Below, piece after piece: positions 25,371-34,064 of a stretch of DNA of 64,000 nt (the first letter of the stretch is position 1; every line of letters starts with the position of its first letter). The stretch lies in NCBI GenBank assembly GCA_017445025.1, contig JAFSVJ010000083.1:1-64000 (forward strand). Direction: 5' to 3'. The stretch comes from Abditibacteriota bacterium. GTDB lineage: Bacteria > Armatimonadota > UBA5829. A program made the position numbers and the translations under genes. The notes below the pieces were generated by a model that was given only the letters and a program-made list of their open reading frames with translations, made no database searches and was not told the DNA's origin.

Positions 25371-28300
25371 TTACCTACTTTTTGTCTTTTTTTTAACTAA
25401 TTCATCTACACAATTGATTCTGTCTTGAATTCTGTCTCTTATAGAATGTGGATTTTTATCATCATATTTAAGTTTAAATTTATTAGAATACATTTCTATA
25501 AGATAGTGATATCGTTCGCTAAAATCATTTTTATCATTTTCAATACACTTATTCTTATATACAAGGTCAAAATAATCATGATTATAATAAAAATCTGCTT
25601 TTTTGATAAAATCCGGTTCTATATCATCTTTTATTTTTTTAATTTCATTATGCAAACAATCTTTCTTCAATTCAATATTATTAATTTCCTCTTTAGTTTT
25701 TTTAACCAAAAGTTTAAAATCCGATTTTTTGGTTTTATCAATTTTTTTCTCAATATCTTTATTACCAATTTCATCATTTGCTTTTTTCAGTTTATCTTTT
25801 AGAGAATCTTCGGCATTTAACGCTACTTTTATTTCAACATCACAACCAAAATCTTTTTTTATATTCTCAATAAAGCCTGTTATGATTTCATTAATTTTGG
25901 TATCAGCTTCTTTATTTATTGTTTTGTTTGCCTCTTCCACACAAGCATAGCAATAATCTTTTTCATTTTGTCCTTCTTTTCTTTGAACTAATATACAATA
26001 TTTCTTTTTAAATTCTTCTATTTTTTCTTCTTTCTTTTGGTTTATAATTTCATCACATCCTTGTTTTTCCACCTCTTTGTAAATGTTGTAGGGTGAAAAG
26101 TCATAAACCAATTCTTTGTTTTGAATTTGCATGCATAGATTTGTTATATTTTCTTTAATTTTATCTAAAATCAAATCTTTTTGGATTGCATCTGTATCTA
26201 TAAGTCTGTAAGAGGCAGATTGAATTATTTTATCTTTATCTTTATAGTAATAATATAATATTTCAAAATCACAAACTCCTTTTGCCAAAGAATATAGCAT
26301 TAAAAGAAGCTTTGCCTCATATTCACACATGTCTTTCTCTTTAGACCCGGTAATTAAATATAACTTTTTATTTTCCTCATCCACAAAATCAATTAAACCG
26401 GAAAGATAGACTTTTCTGATTCCATAAGGAAATATATTTGAATCTACTTTTATATTAACGTTAACACAAAAAGGATCTATAGGTATTTTCGGTTCTGTAA
26501 TTTTGGTATTAGGGGGAACAATATCTCCCAAAAGAATATTAGGCTTTATTTTATCACTTATTTCAGCTTTAACATCTTTTGCTATATCTGCATAATATTT
26601 TTCTAACTTTTTACCTATAGGGTTATTTGGTATTATACCATCTTTAACACTTTTTGTCAATACATCTTCTATTTTTTCCTTTTTTATACCGGATGAAACA
26701 AGAGATTTGATTAAAATTGACTTATCGAGACCACCCTGAACATTCACAGGTTCATATAAAAAAGTATTACTGTCTTCATATCTGTCTTTTTTACCCATTA
26801 TGTCAAGAGCATACTCGGCAGGATTTATCAAAAACTTTGATAGTTGTTTAACTGTTATATGAATCTCTTCATCGTATGGAGATAAAGCCTCATATATTTC
26901 TTGATTGGGATATTCAGGCAACGGGGCTTTATATTTATTACAATAATCCTTTTGAGCAAGATTAAAAGCTTCTTTGTCGTAAATAACCCAAGCATCGGTA
27001 ATTTCAACACTTGGTTTTTCTTTATCATAATACTTTAGGCTACGGGAGAAAAGAGGCATATTTATCTCTTCAAATTCTTTTGTTATTTTATTGGAAATAT
27101 AATTTTTTAACTCGCCTACGGCACCGCTTAGATATAGCTCCGCATCTTTTTCAAGGTCTTTATTACTATATGTCAAATAAACCTTATCTTGCGTGGAACA
27201 TATTAATTTATACAAAGCATATTTATCTTCGTCCACAAGTTTGTTTCTTTGAGGTGAATCCTTTGTTAAATCCAATGAGGACTTATCATCTTCTCGTGGG
27301 AATGTGCCTTGGTTTAACCCCATAATATAAAGTATTTTGAAATTGCATACACGCATATTCATAAACCTTCCCACCACAACACCCTTTGTAAAGGGTTGTC
27401 CCTTTGAATAGTTGGAAGATGATGCCTTCATACTAATATATGCAAAAATATCTCTTATTGACGGGTAAAAATTTCGAGAAACAACTTGGTGTAAATAATC
27501 GTCAATTGTATTATCCACCAATATTTTTACGGAATCGTTAGGAGTTTCGGGAGCCAAAAACTCATCTATAAACTCTTTGAACTTTCGGACAGCATCCTCA
27601 GCCTTAGCATCCTTAGGATCGGAGCTTTTGCTTAAATCATTATAATAATCATCATAATATTTATACTCAAAATAAATCTTCATGAGAGTATTGAAAATCT
27701 TTGAGTAATCCCCTATTTCTGTTTGGGGGGTAATTTCTTCATCACCTTCAGAATCAATAGACCAATTGTTCTCGATGTCCATTATGGAACCAAAAAGAAG
27801 GTTGGTTTGGGTTCTGCTCCAAGTGTAATAATTTGATAAGTCACTATTAAAATAATTGTTCTTTTGGTCTATATTAAAAAAAGCCAAGATTTTTTGTTTT
27901 TCCGCAAAATCTAAAAAATCGGAAACATCTTTTTCGGTTATATTTAATTTCTTTCTGACACAGGGATTATTTAAAAATTCCTTAACCGCCGCATAAGTAA
28001 AATTCTTGTCGTAAAGTTCACAAAGATTTTGGATTCCTTCAATATATGAATTTACAACATTTGGAGTGGCGCAAGTGAAATTAAAAGGTATCTTTTCACT
28101 GTTTCTGCTAAATATACCCTTTATTGCGGGATAATATGAATTGTGATCACACAAAACCACACCTATATCTTCAAGATTAAGACTTGGATCTGTTTGAAGA
28201 TTGTGAATAATAGACTCATATACACATTCTGCTTCTCGGTATATACCGGGGCATGCCAAAATTTGCAAGGTAGTATCTTGTTTTGTAGGAGTGACATTAT

Positions 28301-29249
28301 ATTTTAAAAAGTCTAAAACTGTATTGTTTAATTCTGTTTTTTCTATATCATCAATATCAATATCTTCAACACTTTCAAAAACTGTTTCTATGTTTTTTAG
28401 ATATTTCTTTTGAATGGAATTTTTCGGCTTTACCACAGGCAAATCTTCATTTAAAGTATTTACATAAATATTAATATCCAAAAACTCGGACATTCTCTTT
28501 AATGTATTAAGAGTGCCTTTTGGAATATAGGGAAAGTTAAAAATATAGAGTTTTTCGTCAGGTATATAATCAGCAGAGGAAAAATCAAATTCTTTTAGGA
28601 TTGTTAATTTAGTGAGTTCTGTATTATTTTTTCTAATATTATCAACTAATTTTTTATAGATTAAATACTCATATTTTTCAATAGGAGTTTGTTTATCTGT
28701 AAAAACAACTTTTTCTTTTATCCAACTATTCCATTTTTTAATTATATCATATTCAGGATCATCATCATCATTTTCTTCAATATATGTGATAAACAGATTA
28801 CTTAGCTTTTCCGCAAAATCTATTTTCTTTTGTCTTCGGACATTTTCAGGCTCTTTTTTATCTTCAGTTTCCCCTAAATATTCCAAAACGGGTTCCATGT
28901 CCTTTAATTCTTGACAAGTAAACTCCGGTTCTTTTATATTATTTAAAATACACAATATTTGAAAGAATAAATCTTTTTGAGTTAAAGTTTGATCGAGATG
29001 TTTAATTTTTAATTTTTTGGCAAGTCTGTAAGGGCACCATTTTAAAGTATCAAATTCTACTTTAACCAATGCTTTAAGGTGTTTCTCAAGCTCAAACTTT
29101 ATGAAATTTTGATTAACCAAAGTAGGTAGAATTATCCTGTGAGTGGGAACATCAAATAAACTTCCGGCTTTACTGTTTTTCTTTATATCTTCTGCAAGTT
29201 GTTTAATTAATGTGTTTATACTTAATGATTTGTATGCTTTAATGCTCAT
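25371..29249 (-). CDS. RecC/AddB-like exonuclease subunit with Lys-rich coiled-coil C-terminus
   Basis: The likely partner of the RecB-like protein (1292 residues). The N-terminus (RIILPTLVNQNFIKFELEKHL) resembles RecC and lacks a Walker A motif, which AddB has. The central ILYIMGLNQGTFPREDD with later YALYKLICSTQDKVYLTYSNKD matches the inactive-helicase core of RecC/AddB. A nuclease-like region starts at ITVKQLSKFLINPAEYAL but keeps only GLIDFVDEE; the DYKT motif reads ITGSKE, so it is probably inactive as in RecC. The last 250 residues or so are a Lys/Glu-rich coiled coil not usual for either family. The start is the ATG at 29249 after GGAAG; a frame 34 codons longer runs into a repeat and is rejected. 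Confidence 0.72.
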   Translation of the reverse strand: MSIKAYKSLSINTLIKQLAEDIKKNSKAGSLFDVPTHRIILPTLVNQNFIKFELEKHLKALVKVEFDTLKWCPYRLAKKLKIKHLDQTLTQKDLFFQILCILNNIKEPEFTCQELKDMEPVLEYLGETEDKKEPENVRRQKKIDFAEKLSNLFITYIEENDDDDPEYDIIKKWNSWIKEKVVFTDKQTPIEKYEYLIYKKLVDNIRKNNTELTKLTILKEFDFSSADYIPDEKLYIFNFPYIPKGTLNTLKRMSEFLDINIYVNTLNEDLPVVKPKNSIQKKYLKNIETVFESVEDIDIDDIEKTELNNTVLDFLKYNVTPTKQDTTLQILACPGIYREAECVYESIIHNLQTDPSLNLEDIGVVLCDHNSYYPAIKGIFSRNSEKIPFNFTCATPNVVNSYIEGIQNLCELYDKNFTYAAVKEFLNNPCVRKKLNITEKDVSDFLDFAEKQKILAFFNIDQKNNYFNSDLSNYYTWSRTQTNLLFGSIMDIENNWSIDSEGDEEITPQTEIGDYSKIFNTLMKIYFEYKYYDDYYNDLSKSSDPKDAKAEDAVRKFKEFIDEFLAPETPNDSVKILVDNTIDDYLHQVVSRNFYPSIRDIFAYISMKASSSNYSKGQPFTKGVVVGRFMNMRVCNFKILYIMGLNQGTFPREDDKSSLDLTKDSPQRNKLVDEDKYALYKLICSTQDKVYLTYSNKDLEKDAELYLSGAVGELKNYISNKITKEFEEINMPLFSRSLKYYDKEKPSVEITDAWVIYDKEAFNLAQKDYCNKYKAPLPEYPNQEIYEALSPYDEEIHITVKQLSKFLINPAEYALDIMGKKDRYEDSNTFLYEPVNVQGGLDKSILIKSLVSSGIKKEKIEDVLTKSVKDGIIPNNPIGKKLEKYYADIAKDVKAEISDKIKPNILLGDIVPPNTKITEPKIPIDPFCVNVNIKVDSNIFPYGIRKVYLSGLIDFVDEENKKLYLITGSKEKDMCEYEAKLLLMLYSLAKGVCDFEILYYYYKDKDKIIQSASYRLIDTDAIQKDLILDKIKENITNLCMQIQNKELVYDFSPYNIYKEVEKQGCDEIINQKKEEKIEEFKKKYCILVQRKEGQNEKDYCYACVEEANKTINKEADTKINEIITGFIENIKKDFGCDVEIKVALNAEDSLKDKLKKANDEIGNKDIEKKIDKTKKSDFKLLVKKTKEEINNIELKKDCLHNEIKKIKDDIEPDFIKKADFYYNHDYFDLVYKNKCIENDKNDFSERYHYLIEMYSNKFKLKYDDKNPHSIRDRIQDRINCVDELVKKKTKSR

Positions 29250-29309
29250 ATTTCTTCCAAATATTATTAGTGATTTATAAAATAGGTTTTGATTGTAAAA
29301 TTTAGTTTT

Positions 29310-29372
29310 CCATCCCCCCGTCAGTTGCCTTTGGCAACTACCACCCCCCAAAGCATCGCTTTAGGGGGACAG
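29310..29372. repeat. C/G-run hairpin repeat (family B), between GH29 and recC-like genes
   Basis: CCATCCCCCCGTCAG, a TTGCC...GGCAA stem, CCACCCCCCAAAGC and GCTTTAGGGGGACAG. The same frame with different internal stems occurs at 5916, 33908 and (inverted) 47062. It lies just past the GH29 stop at 29382. Confidence 0.85.
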
Positions 29373-29381
29373 GTTTTTTAT

Positions 29382-30698
29382 TTAGTCTTTCAAAAATATT
29401 TCTACTACGGGGACTTCAACATTAGGCTTTACAATAGGAACACTTAGGAATGTATCTGTGGCATCCTTTTCATCACTGCCTGCTCCAAAGAAAGCCTGCT
29501 TGTTAATCAACACTTCACTGTGGTCATGCATAAATTGTGCATATTCTATTTTTTCCGGACAACCGGATATTCTAACAGCACCGATAAGAGGATAATTAAC
29601 AAGATGAAGATATAATCTCTTCTTTTCCGGATTATATGTAAATATATTTCCGTTTGGTGTTTTAAATTCCTCGGGAGCTTGGGTGCAACCATAAATAGAT
29701 TGATTGTTATATCTCATCCAATCTCCGATAGCTTTCAGTCTGTCTACAGCTCTGTAATCAAATTCACCTCTGCCTGTAGGACCTACATTGAGAAGCAAAT
29801 TTCCGCCCTTAGATACTGTGTCAATTAACATTGTTATCAACTGTTTGGAAGACTTCCAACTTGATTCATCTCTATGATAACCCCAAGAGCCGGAGAAAGT
29901 TTGACAAGCTTCCCAAACAACCCTTTGTCCTTTATATCTAACCCATTCCTCCGGTTGATACTGTTCAGGGGTTTTTATATCCCAAGAGCCATCAAGATCC
30001 AATCTGTCGTCAAGTATAACATCCGGTTGATATTCTCTTATCATTTTATATAATTTTTCACTGCCCCAATCTTTATGTCCTTTTCCTTCAAAATAAGGAT
30101 AAAGCTTTTTGTCTCCATCGGGGTATGAAAAATCAAACCACATGATATCGATTTTACCAAAACCGGTTAAAAGCTCTTTAACTTGATTGTGTAAATATTC
30201 TCTGTATTTGGCCATATCTCTTTTGGCATTTAGTTTCATTACCTCTTCTTTAGGAAGATCCCTTAATGGGTGAATATTATCAATAGTAAAATCCTCATGA
30301 TGCCAGTCAATTAAAGAATGATAAAAACCAACCTTCATACCGTGACCTCTGAAGGCATTAACCATAGGTGTCAGAACATCTTTACCATAAGGTGTATTTG
30401 TCACCTTATAGTCTGTCCACTTTGAATCCCACAGACAAAACCCTTCATGGTGCTTGGTAGTTATAACAAAATATTTCATACCTGCGTTCCAAGCCAAGTC
30501 TGCCCAAAGTTCCGGATTATAAAGATCAGGGTCAAAATGATCAAAATACTTTTGATAATCTTCATTATTTATTTTTTCTATATTTCTAACCCATTCATGT
30601 CGTGCGGGAAGAGCATAAAGGCCCCAATGAATAAACATTCCAAAACGATCTTTTACAAACCAGCTTGTATCACCGGCAGTTTTATAAACATCATACAT
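29382..30698 (-). CDS. Alpha-L-fucosidase, GH29 family
   Basis: A 438-residue GH29 enzyme that releases alpha-linked L-fucose from oligosaccharides by retaining catalysis. Family segments: RFGMFIHWGLYALPARHEW (18-37), YFVITTKHHEGFCLWDS with the substrate-binding His-His, VGFYHSLIDWHH, IDIMWFDFSYPDGD holding the nucleophile Asp, and GGNLLLNVGPTGRGEFD. A short beta domain ends the protein. There is no signal peptide, so it acts on fucosides already inside the cell, unlike many GH29 enzymes. It may feed the fucose isomerase-family protein at 59352. Confidence 0.93.
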   Translation of the reverse strand: MYDVYKTAGDTSWFVKDRFGMFIHWGLYALPARHEWVRNIEKINNEDYQKYFDHFDPDLYNPELWADLAWNAGMKYFVITTKHHEGFCLWDSKWTDYKVTNTPYGKDVLTPMVNAFRGHGMKVGFYHSLIDWHHEDFTIDNIHPLRDLPKEEVMKLNAKRDMAKYREYLHNQVKELLTGFGKIDIMWFDFSYPDGDKKLYPYFEGKGHKDWGSEKLYKMIREYQPDVILDDRLDLDGSWDIKTPEQYQPEEWVRYKGQRVVWEACQTFSGSWGYHRDESSWKSSKQLITMLIDTVSKGGNLLLNVGPTGRGEFDYRAVDRLKAIGDWMRYNNQSIYGCTQAPEEFKTPNGNIFTYNPEKKRLYLHLVNYPLIGAVRISGCPEKIEYAQFMHDHSEVLINKQAFFGAGSDEKDATDTFLSVPIVKPNVEVPVVEIFLKD

Positions 30699-30733
30699 AA
30701 AAAATACTCCTTATTTTCTTTTTACTTAATTAT

Positions 30734-30762
30734 ATTATACCATAAATCATTATTTTTTTCCA
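30734..30762 (-). promoter_or_regulatory. Probable promoter for the GH29 gene
   Basis: On the minus strand GGTATAAT (-10, TATAAT at 30739-30734) lies about 36 bases ahead of the start codon. Its -35 is weak (TGGAAA at 17-base spacing). The 13-base TTTATGGTATAAT core matches the divergent promoter at 14550-14562. Confidence 0.5.
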
Positions 30763-31152
30763 CTTGATAAACCACTAAAATTTTAATAATTTTAAATGTC
30801 TTAATTTAATGACAAAAAAAAGTATTTACTAAAAATGCTACCAAATATTATATACTATAAATTCTAAAATATCTACTTTTAAAAATAAGAAAGCAAGCGA
30901 AAGCAATTAAGAGCAATTGCTCAGTTAACTACCGATAATGAAGATACTTTTAATAATCTTCTTTGCCAATTGGAAGAAAAATCTTTTAATAGTGCTATTC
31001 AATTAATATCTGACTTATTAAAAAACACCGATTAAATCGGTGCTATAATTAAATAAATGCCTAACTTACCTTGAATTTAAACACAAATTTTCAAGGTCAT
31101 AGCCACTTAGCGAGTTTTCTTTTTGCCAATTTTAAAATAAAAAATAAAAAAA
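30763..31152. other. AT-rich accessory spacer with an ORF remnant
   Basis: No intact gene. On the plus strand 30889-31047 is an open stretch of 52 codons between two stops and without a start codon (reading RAIAQLTTDNEDTFNNLL and onward), which looks like a gene fragment. The rest is AT-rich sequence, with a hairpin at 31025-31041. Confidence 0.4.
31017..31042 (-). terminator. Possible terminator after the 31153-31859 gene pair
   Basis: CACCGAT and ATCGGTG form a seven-base-pair stem with a three-base loop, followed on the minus strand by TTTT. It is a weak candidate about 110 bases past the stop at 31153. Confidence 0.45.
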
Positions 31153-31395
31153 TTATTTTTCAAAATTTGAGTGTTTTAAGCACTCTTCTTTTGAAATTAT
31201 GTCTATACAAATAATATCACTTATTAAGATTTCAAAACAAGCATTCGGACTGCTATCATCTATAACAATTACATCACCATCGTCGTAATCTGTTATTATA
31301 GTATAATATTTTCCATAGTAATCTTTATCTTTTGTTTTTATTCTTACATACTTGTTTAGATATTTCTTATCTATTTCTACATATTTTTTAAGCAT
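31153..31395 (-). CDS. Small beta-rich protein of unknown function
   Basis: An 80-residue protein reading like a small SH3- or Sm-like barrel: KYVRIKTKDKDYYGKYYT, then DYDDGDVIVIDD and ILISDIICIDII. I name no family. The start is the ATG at 31395, preceded by AGAGG and two bases after the stop of the upstream gene; a frame 22 codons longer would overlap that gene and is rejected. The neighbouring remnants suggest an acquired, decaying cassette. Confidence 0.6.
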   Translation of the reverse strand: MLKKYVEIDKKYLNKYVRIKTKDKDYYGKYYTIITDYDDGDVIVIDDSSPNACFEILISDIICIDIISKEECLKHSNFEK

Positions 31396-31397
31396 AC

Positions 31398-31859
31398 TTA
31401 TTTGCCTCTTATCGGAAAGATATGTGCTCCACCATTTGCCCGAGTAATAACGACAAAACAATTAGTATACATATCATTTTTACAATAAATATATTCATTA
31501 ATTTTAAAAATAAATCTGCCTTCCCATTTCTTTCCTCTCGATAATACTGTTATTTTCTTATCAGCCCTTCGTAATAATCGACGGCAAAAACTTAATCTAT
31601 CTTGTTCAGTTGCATTATCTTTAAGAATTATAGTCGTTTTTTCCTTTCCGCTTTTAACTTCGTTCTTATATTCTGTTGTTTCTGGAATATGTTTTTTCTG
31701 TTGTCCTTCCTCTAATCTTAACTCTTTTTGTATAAATGTATTATCAACTAATCTTTTCTTATCTTCTTCTGTTAACGGTTCTTTTTTATTTCTTATTATT
31801 TGATAACCTATTAATCCAAGTTCCCAACCTACAATCTTTCTTATAAATGAATTCCCCAT
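31398..31859 (-). CDS. Hypothetical protein in accessory patch
   Basis: A 153-residue, highly charged protein. A short hydrophobic start (KIVGWELGLIGYQII) is followed by a Lys/Glu-rich region, then TTIILKDNATEQDRLSFCRRLLRR and a beta-rich end (GRFIFKINEYIYCKN ... GGAHIFPIRGK). I recognise no family. The start lies 10 bases after the stop of a frameshifted HAD-like gene and the stop two bases before the next gene, so the four form one minus-strand unit. Confidence 0.6.
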   Translation of the reverse strand: MGNSFIRKIVGWELGLIGYQIIRNKKEPLTEEDKKRLVDNTFIQKELRLEEGQQKKHIPETTEYKNEVKSGKEKTTIILKDNATEQDRLSFCRRLLRRADKKITVLSRGKKWEGRFIFKINEYIYCKNDMYTNCFVVITRANGGAHIFPIRGK

Positions 31860-31869
31860 AATTATTATA

Positions 31870-32240
31870 TTATTTTTCTGTATTTTTCACAAATTTTAAA
31901 AGTATTTTCTTTTCTAACTCTAACCAATCTATACCATTACACTCAATATTTAAATCGTCTATATAGTAATCTGCTATAACTTTGCAATTAAAAAGATAAG
32001 TTTTTATCGGTAGTTTATTCTTTTTTATAAAAAATATGGCTGGCAATCTATACCAACCATACCTTGCAGTATTTAATCTAAACTCTACTTTGTTAGATAA
32101 TTCATTAATAACTTGCCTTGCATTAGGTTTTAGTTTATAACCTTTTATTTGTGGAAAAACAACTCTTGAAAAGGTTTTATTTCACTTTCTTGTTTATATA
32201 TACTACTTAATATACTTGTTCCCGCAAGATATATTTTCAT
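31870..32240 (-). pseudogene. Frameshifted HAD-like phosphatase-type gene remnant
   Basis: An ATG at 32240 starts MKIYLAGTSILSSIY and runs to a stop soon after LF. A -1 shift in the T-run near 32155-32159 restores a long frame with FPQIKGYKLKPNARQVI, FRLNTARYGWY, FFIKKNKLPIKTYLF and IADYYIDDLNIECNGIDW, ending at 31870. The TAR ... YIDD ... GxxW pattern resembles small phage-type HAD hydrolases. The start codon overlaps the stop of the queC remnant (ATGA), as in an old operon. The shift could be a sequencing error in a homopolymer, but the neighbouring gene is also broken. Confidence 0.6.
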
Positions 32241-32500
32241 AAATCTAAATACCACTCAATAACTTGCTTAATATAATCTTTATTGTAATTATGTAAATCT
32301 CTCATATAACTATCTTTTAATCTTTTGGATATCTCTATTCCTGTTTTGATACCATTACTCTCCAAAGCAACTACTCTTCTAAAACAAGCGTCACAGTCAC
32401 CACAAGGCTTTCCATCAATAGGGGTATAGCAAGAAAAAGGTTTTAATTGTTTTAAAACAGAACAAATTAAAACAAAATTATTATCACAAATAAGCCTTAA
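32237..32500 (-). pseudogene. Truncated queC-like (7-cyano-7-deazaguanine synthase) C-terminus
   Basis: An open frame of 87 codons with no start codon, following an in-frame stop at 32503-32501. It carries SCYTPIDGKPCGDCDACFRR, the zinc-binding C-terminal signature of QueC (SCY...CGxCxxC..R). The N-terminal ATP-binding P-loop part is missing. QueC makes preQ0 for queuosine or for deazapurine DNA modification, and is often carried by phages. The end overlaps the HAD-like remnant. I read this as a decayed acquired gene. Confidence 0.65.
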
Positions 32501-32504
32501 TTAC

Positions 32505-32533
32505 TTGACTTTTTTTGTAAATAATAATATAAT
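32505..32533 (+). promoter_or_regulatory. Sigma-70-type promoter for the DegT aminotransferase
   Basis: TTGACT (32505-32510) and TATAAT (32528-32533) with a 17-base spacer. A leader of roughly 100 bases follows, in which AGTAAAG (near 32545) can pair with CTTTACT (near 32592). A GGAGG precedes the ATG at 32645. The promoter lies directly against the truncated queC fragment, so the junction of the accessory patch is here. Confidence 0.75.
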
Positions 32534-32644
32534 ATAATTAGGTAGTAAAGAAAATTGTTCATCTCTATAAGAGAAAAACACTTATATTCCTTTACTTACT
32601 GTTTTAAAATGTATATAAAATAAAACATTTATTCGGAGGATAAT

Positions 32645-33805
32645 ATGTACAGAATCGGAAAAGAAGAAATAGACGCTGCCGCAAAGGTTATCTATTCAAA
32701 ACAACTTTTCAGAGTTGGCGGAGAGCTTCATGAATGTGACAACTTTGAAAAAGAATGGGCAGAAAAATTAGGTGTAAAGTATAGTTTATTGATAACCGGT
32801 GGAGGAACCGCAGCATTAACTTCCGCCATTGCCGCTTGTCAAATCGGACCCGGAGACGAAGTTTTAATCCCCGGTTACACTTGGATTGCAACCGCTTCAG
32901 CTGTTTTAACCTGTGGTGCCATTCCCGTTATATGTGAAATTGATGAAACACTTACCATTGACCCTGAAGACATCAAACGAAAAATAACTCCTCAAACAAA
33001 GGCCATTATCCCGGTTCACATGGCAGGTCACCCCTGCGAAATGGATACTATTTGCCAAATCGCCAAAGAACACGGTCTTTATGTAATTGAAGACTGTTGT
33101 CAAAACGACGGTGGAACCTACAAAGGCAAACGCGTAGGAACTTGGGGCGACATGGGCTGTTTTAGTTTTAACTATTTTAAAATAATTTCTTCCGGTGAAG
33201 GCGGATGTTTCATTACCAACAATGAAGAACTTTTCCAAAGAGCAGCTTGCTACTGCGACTGTGGTTCTTTCTTTTGGTCTGACATTGAATTCAAATTCCC
33301 TGTATTTGTGGCACAACAATTCAGAGCCAACGAAATTCAAGGTGCCATAATGAGAGAACAATTGAAAAAATTAGACTCTATTATTGCCGACCTTAAAAGA
33401 GTTAGAAAAACATTAATTGCAGAACTTTCCGACTGCTTAAAGTTTATCCCATCCAAATCTCCCGAAGAAGACACAGGTGTAAACGTAGTTATAGAATTCC
33501 CCGACGAAGCTGCAGGACGTGCTTTCTGTGAAAAGATAGGTGCCATTGCCATGATGGGAATTGATCATGGTAAACACATTTTCACAAACTGGACTCCTCT
33601 GCAAACAAAAACCGCATATCACGTTCCTGCCATGAACCCATTTAACTTCCCACAAAACAAGGGACTTCGTGCAAATTATGGTGCGGAAGTATGTCCTAAG
33701 ACTTTGGAATACCTTAAGAAATATGCTTTCGTTGCTATTGATCCGGATTGGACAGATGAAGAGCTTAAAGATATTATTGCCAAATTAAGAGCTGCAGCAA
33801 AGTAA
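32645..33805 (+). CDS. DegT/DnrJ/EryC1/StrS-family PLP-dependent aminotransferase
   Basis: A 386-residue sugar-type aminotransferase of the DegT family, which usually aminates keto-sugars on nucleotide carriers. Key segments: ITGGGTAALTSAI (PLP phosphate binding), GDEVLIPGYTWIATASAV, IEDCCQNDGGTYKGKRVG (Asp binding PLP nitrogen), and CFSFNYFKIISSGEGG with the PLP lysine in the usual place. The C-terminal third is typical. No nucleotide-sugar genes are adjacent; the nearest is the epimerase at 9134. GC is a little higher here than in neighbouring genes, hinting at strong expression or a different origin. Confidence 0.9.
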   Translation: MYRIGKEEIDAAAKVIYSKQLFRVGGELHECDNFEKEWAEKLGVKYSLLITGGGTAALTSAIAACQIGPGDEVLIPGYTWIATASAVLTCGAIPVICEIDETLTIDPEDIKRKITPQTKAIIPVHMAGHPCEMDTICQIAKEHGLYVIEDCCQNDGGTYKGKRVGTWGDMGCFSFNYFKIISSGEGGCFITNNEELFQRAACYCDCGSFFWSDIEFKFPVFVAQQFRANEIQGAIMREQLKKLDSIIADLKRVRKTLIAELSDCLKFIPSKSPEEDTGVNVVIEFPDEAAGRAFCEKIGAIAMMGIDHGKHIFTNWTPLQTKTAYHVPAMNPFNFPQNKGLRANYGAEVCPKTLEYLKKYAFVAIDPDWTDEELKDIIAKLRAAAK

Positions 33806-34064
33806 ATTATAATCAAAAATATAAAATCAATAATCAAAGTCGTGGTGCTACGCACCACTTAGGTGGGGGGGCGACTAAATTTTATAGGTGGCATATATAG
33901 GATTTAGAATTCCATCCCCCCGTCAGTTTCATTCCCAAAAAGTTTTCGCTTACGCTTCAACTTTTCGGGAGCCCTTGAAACAATTTCGGACTGCCACCCC
34001 CCAAGTTAACGCCTAGGGGGACAGATTTATAATTTGAAAACAATTTTTAATTTAAGGTAAAAAA
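33806..34064. repeat. Composite intergenic repeats between DegT and the first glycosidase gene
   Basis: AAATCAATAATCAA units, a GTGGTGCTACGCACCAC hairpin at 33841-33857 (family C), then a C/G-run repeat at 33908-34024 (family B) that is longer than the others because its central stem is expanded (AAAAAGTTTTCGC ... CTTTTCGGGAG). A short AT-rich leader with GGTAAAAAA precedes the next ATG. No gene is present. Confidence 0.8.

Noticed and set aside
29250-29351. 34-codon N-terminal extension of the RecC-like protein
   Set aside because: The extension reads through a C/G-run repeat; the ATG at 29249 has a ribosome site and a RecC-like start.
31396-31461. Longer start for the 80-residue protein
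   Set aside because: It would overlap the upstream gene by 64 bases in another frame; the ATG at 31395 has AGAGG and follows that gene's stop by two bases.
33000-33700. Long minus-strand open frames opposite the DegT gene
   Set aside because: The plus-strand frame has clear DegT motifs throughout; the opposite frames have no recognisable motif or ribosome site.
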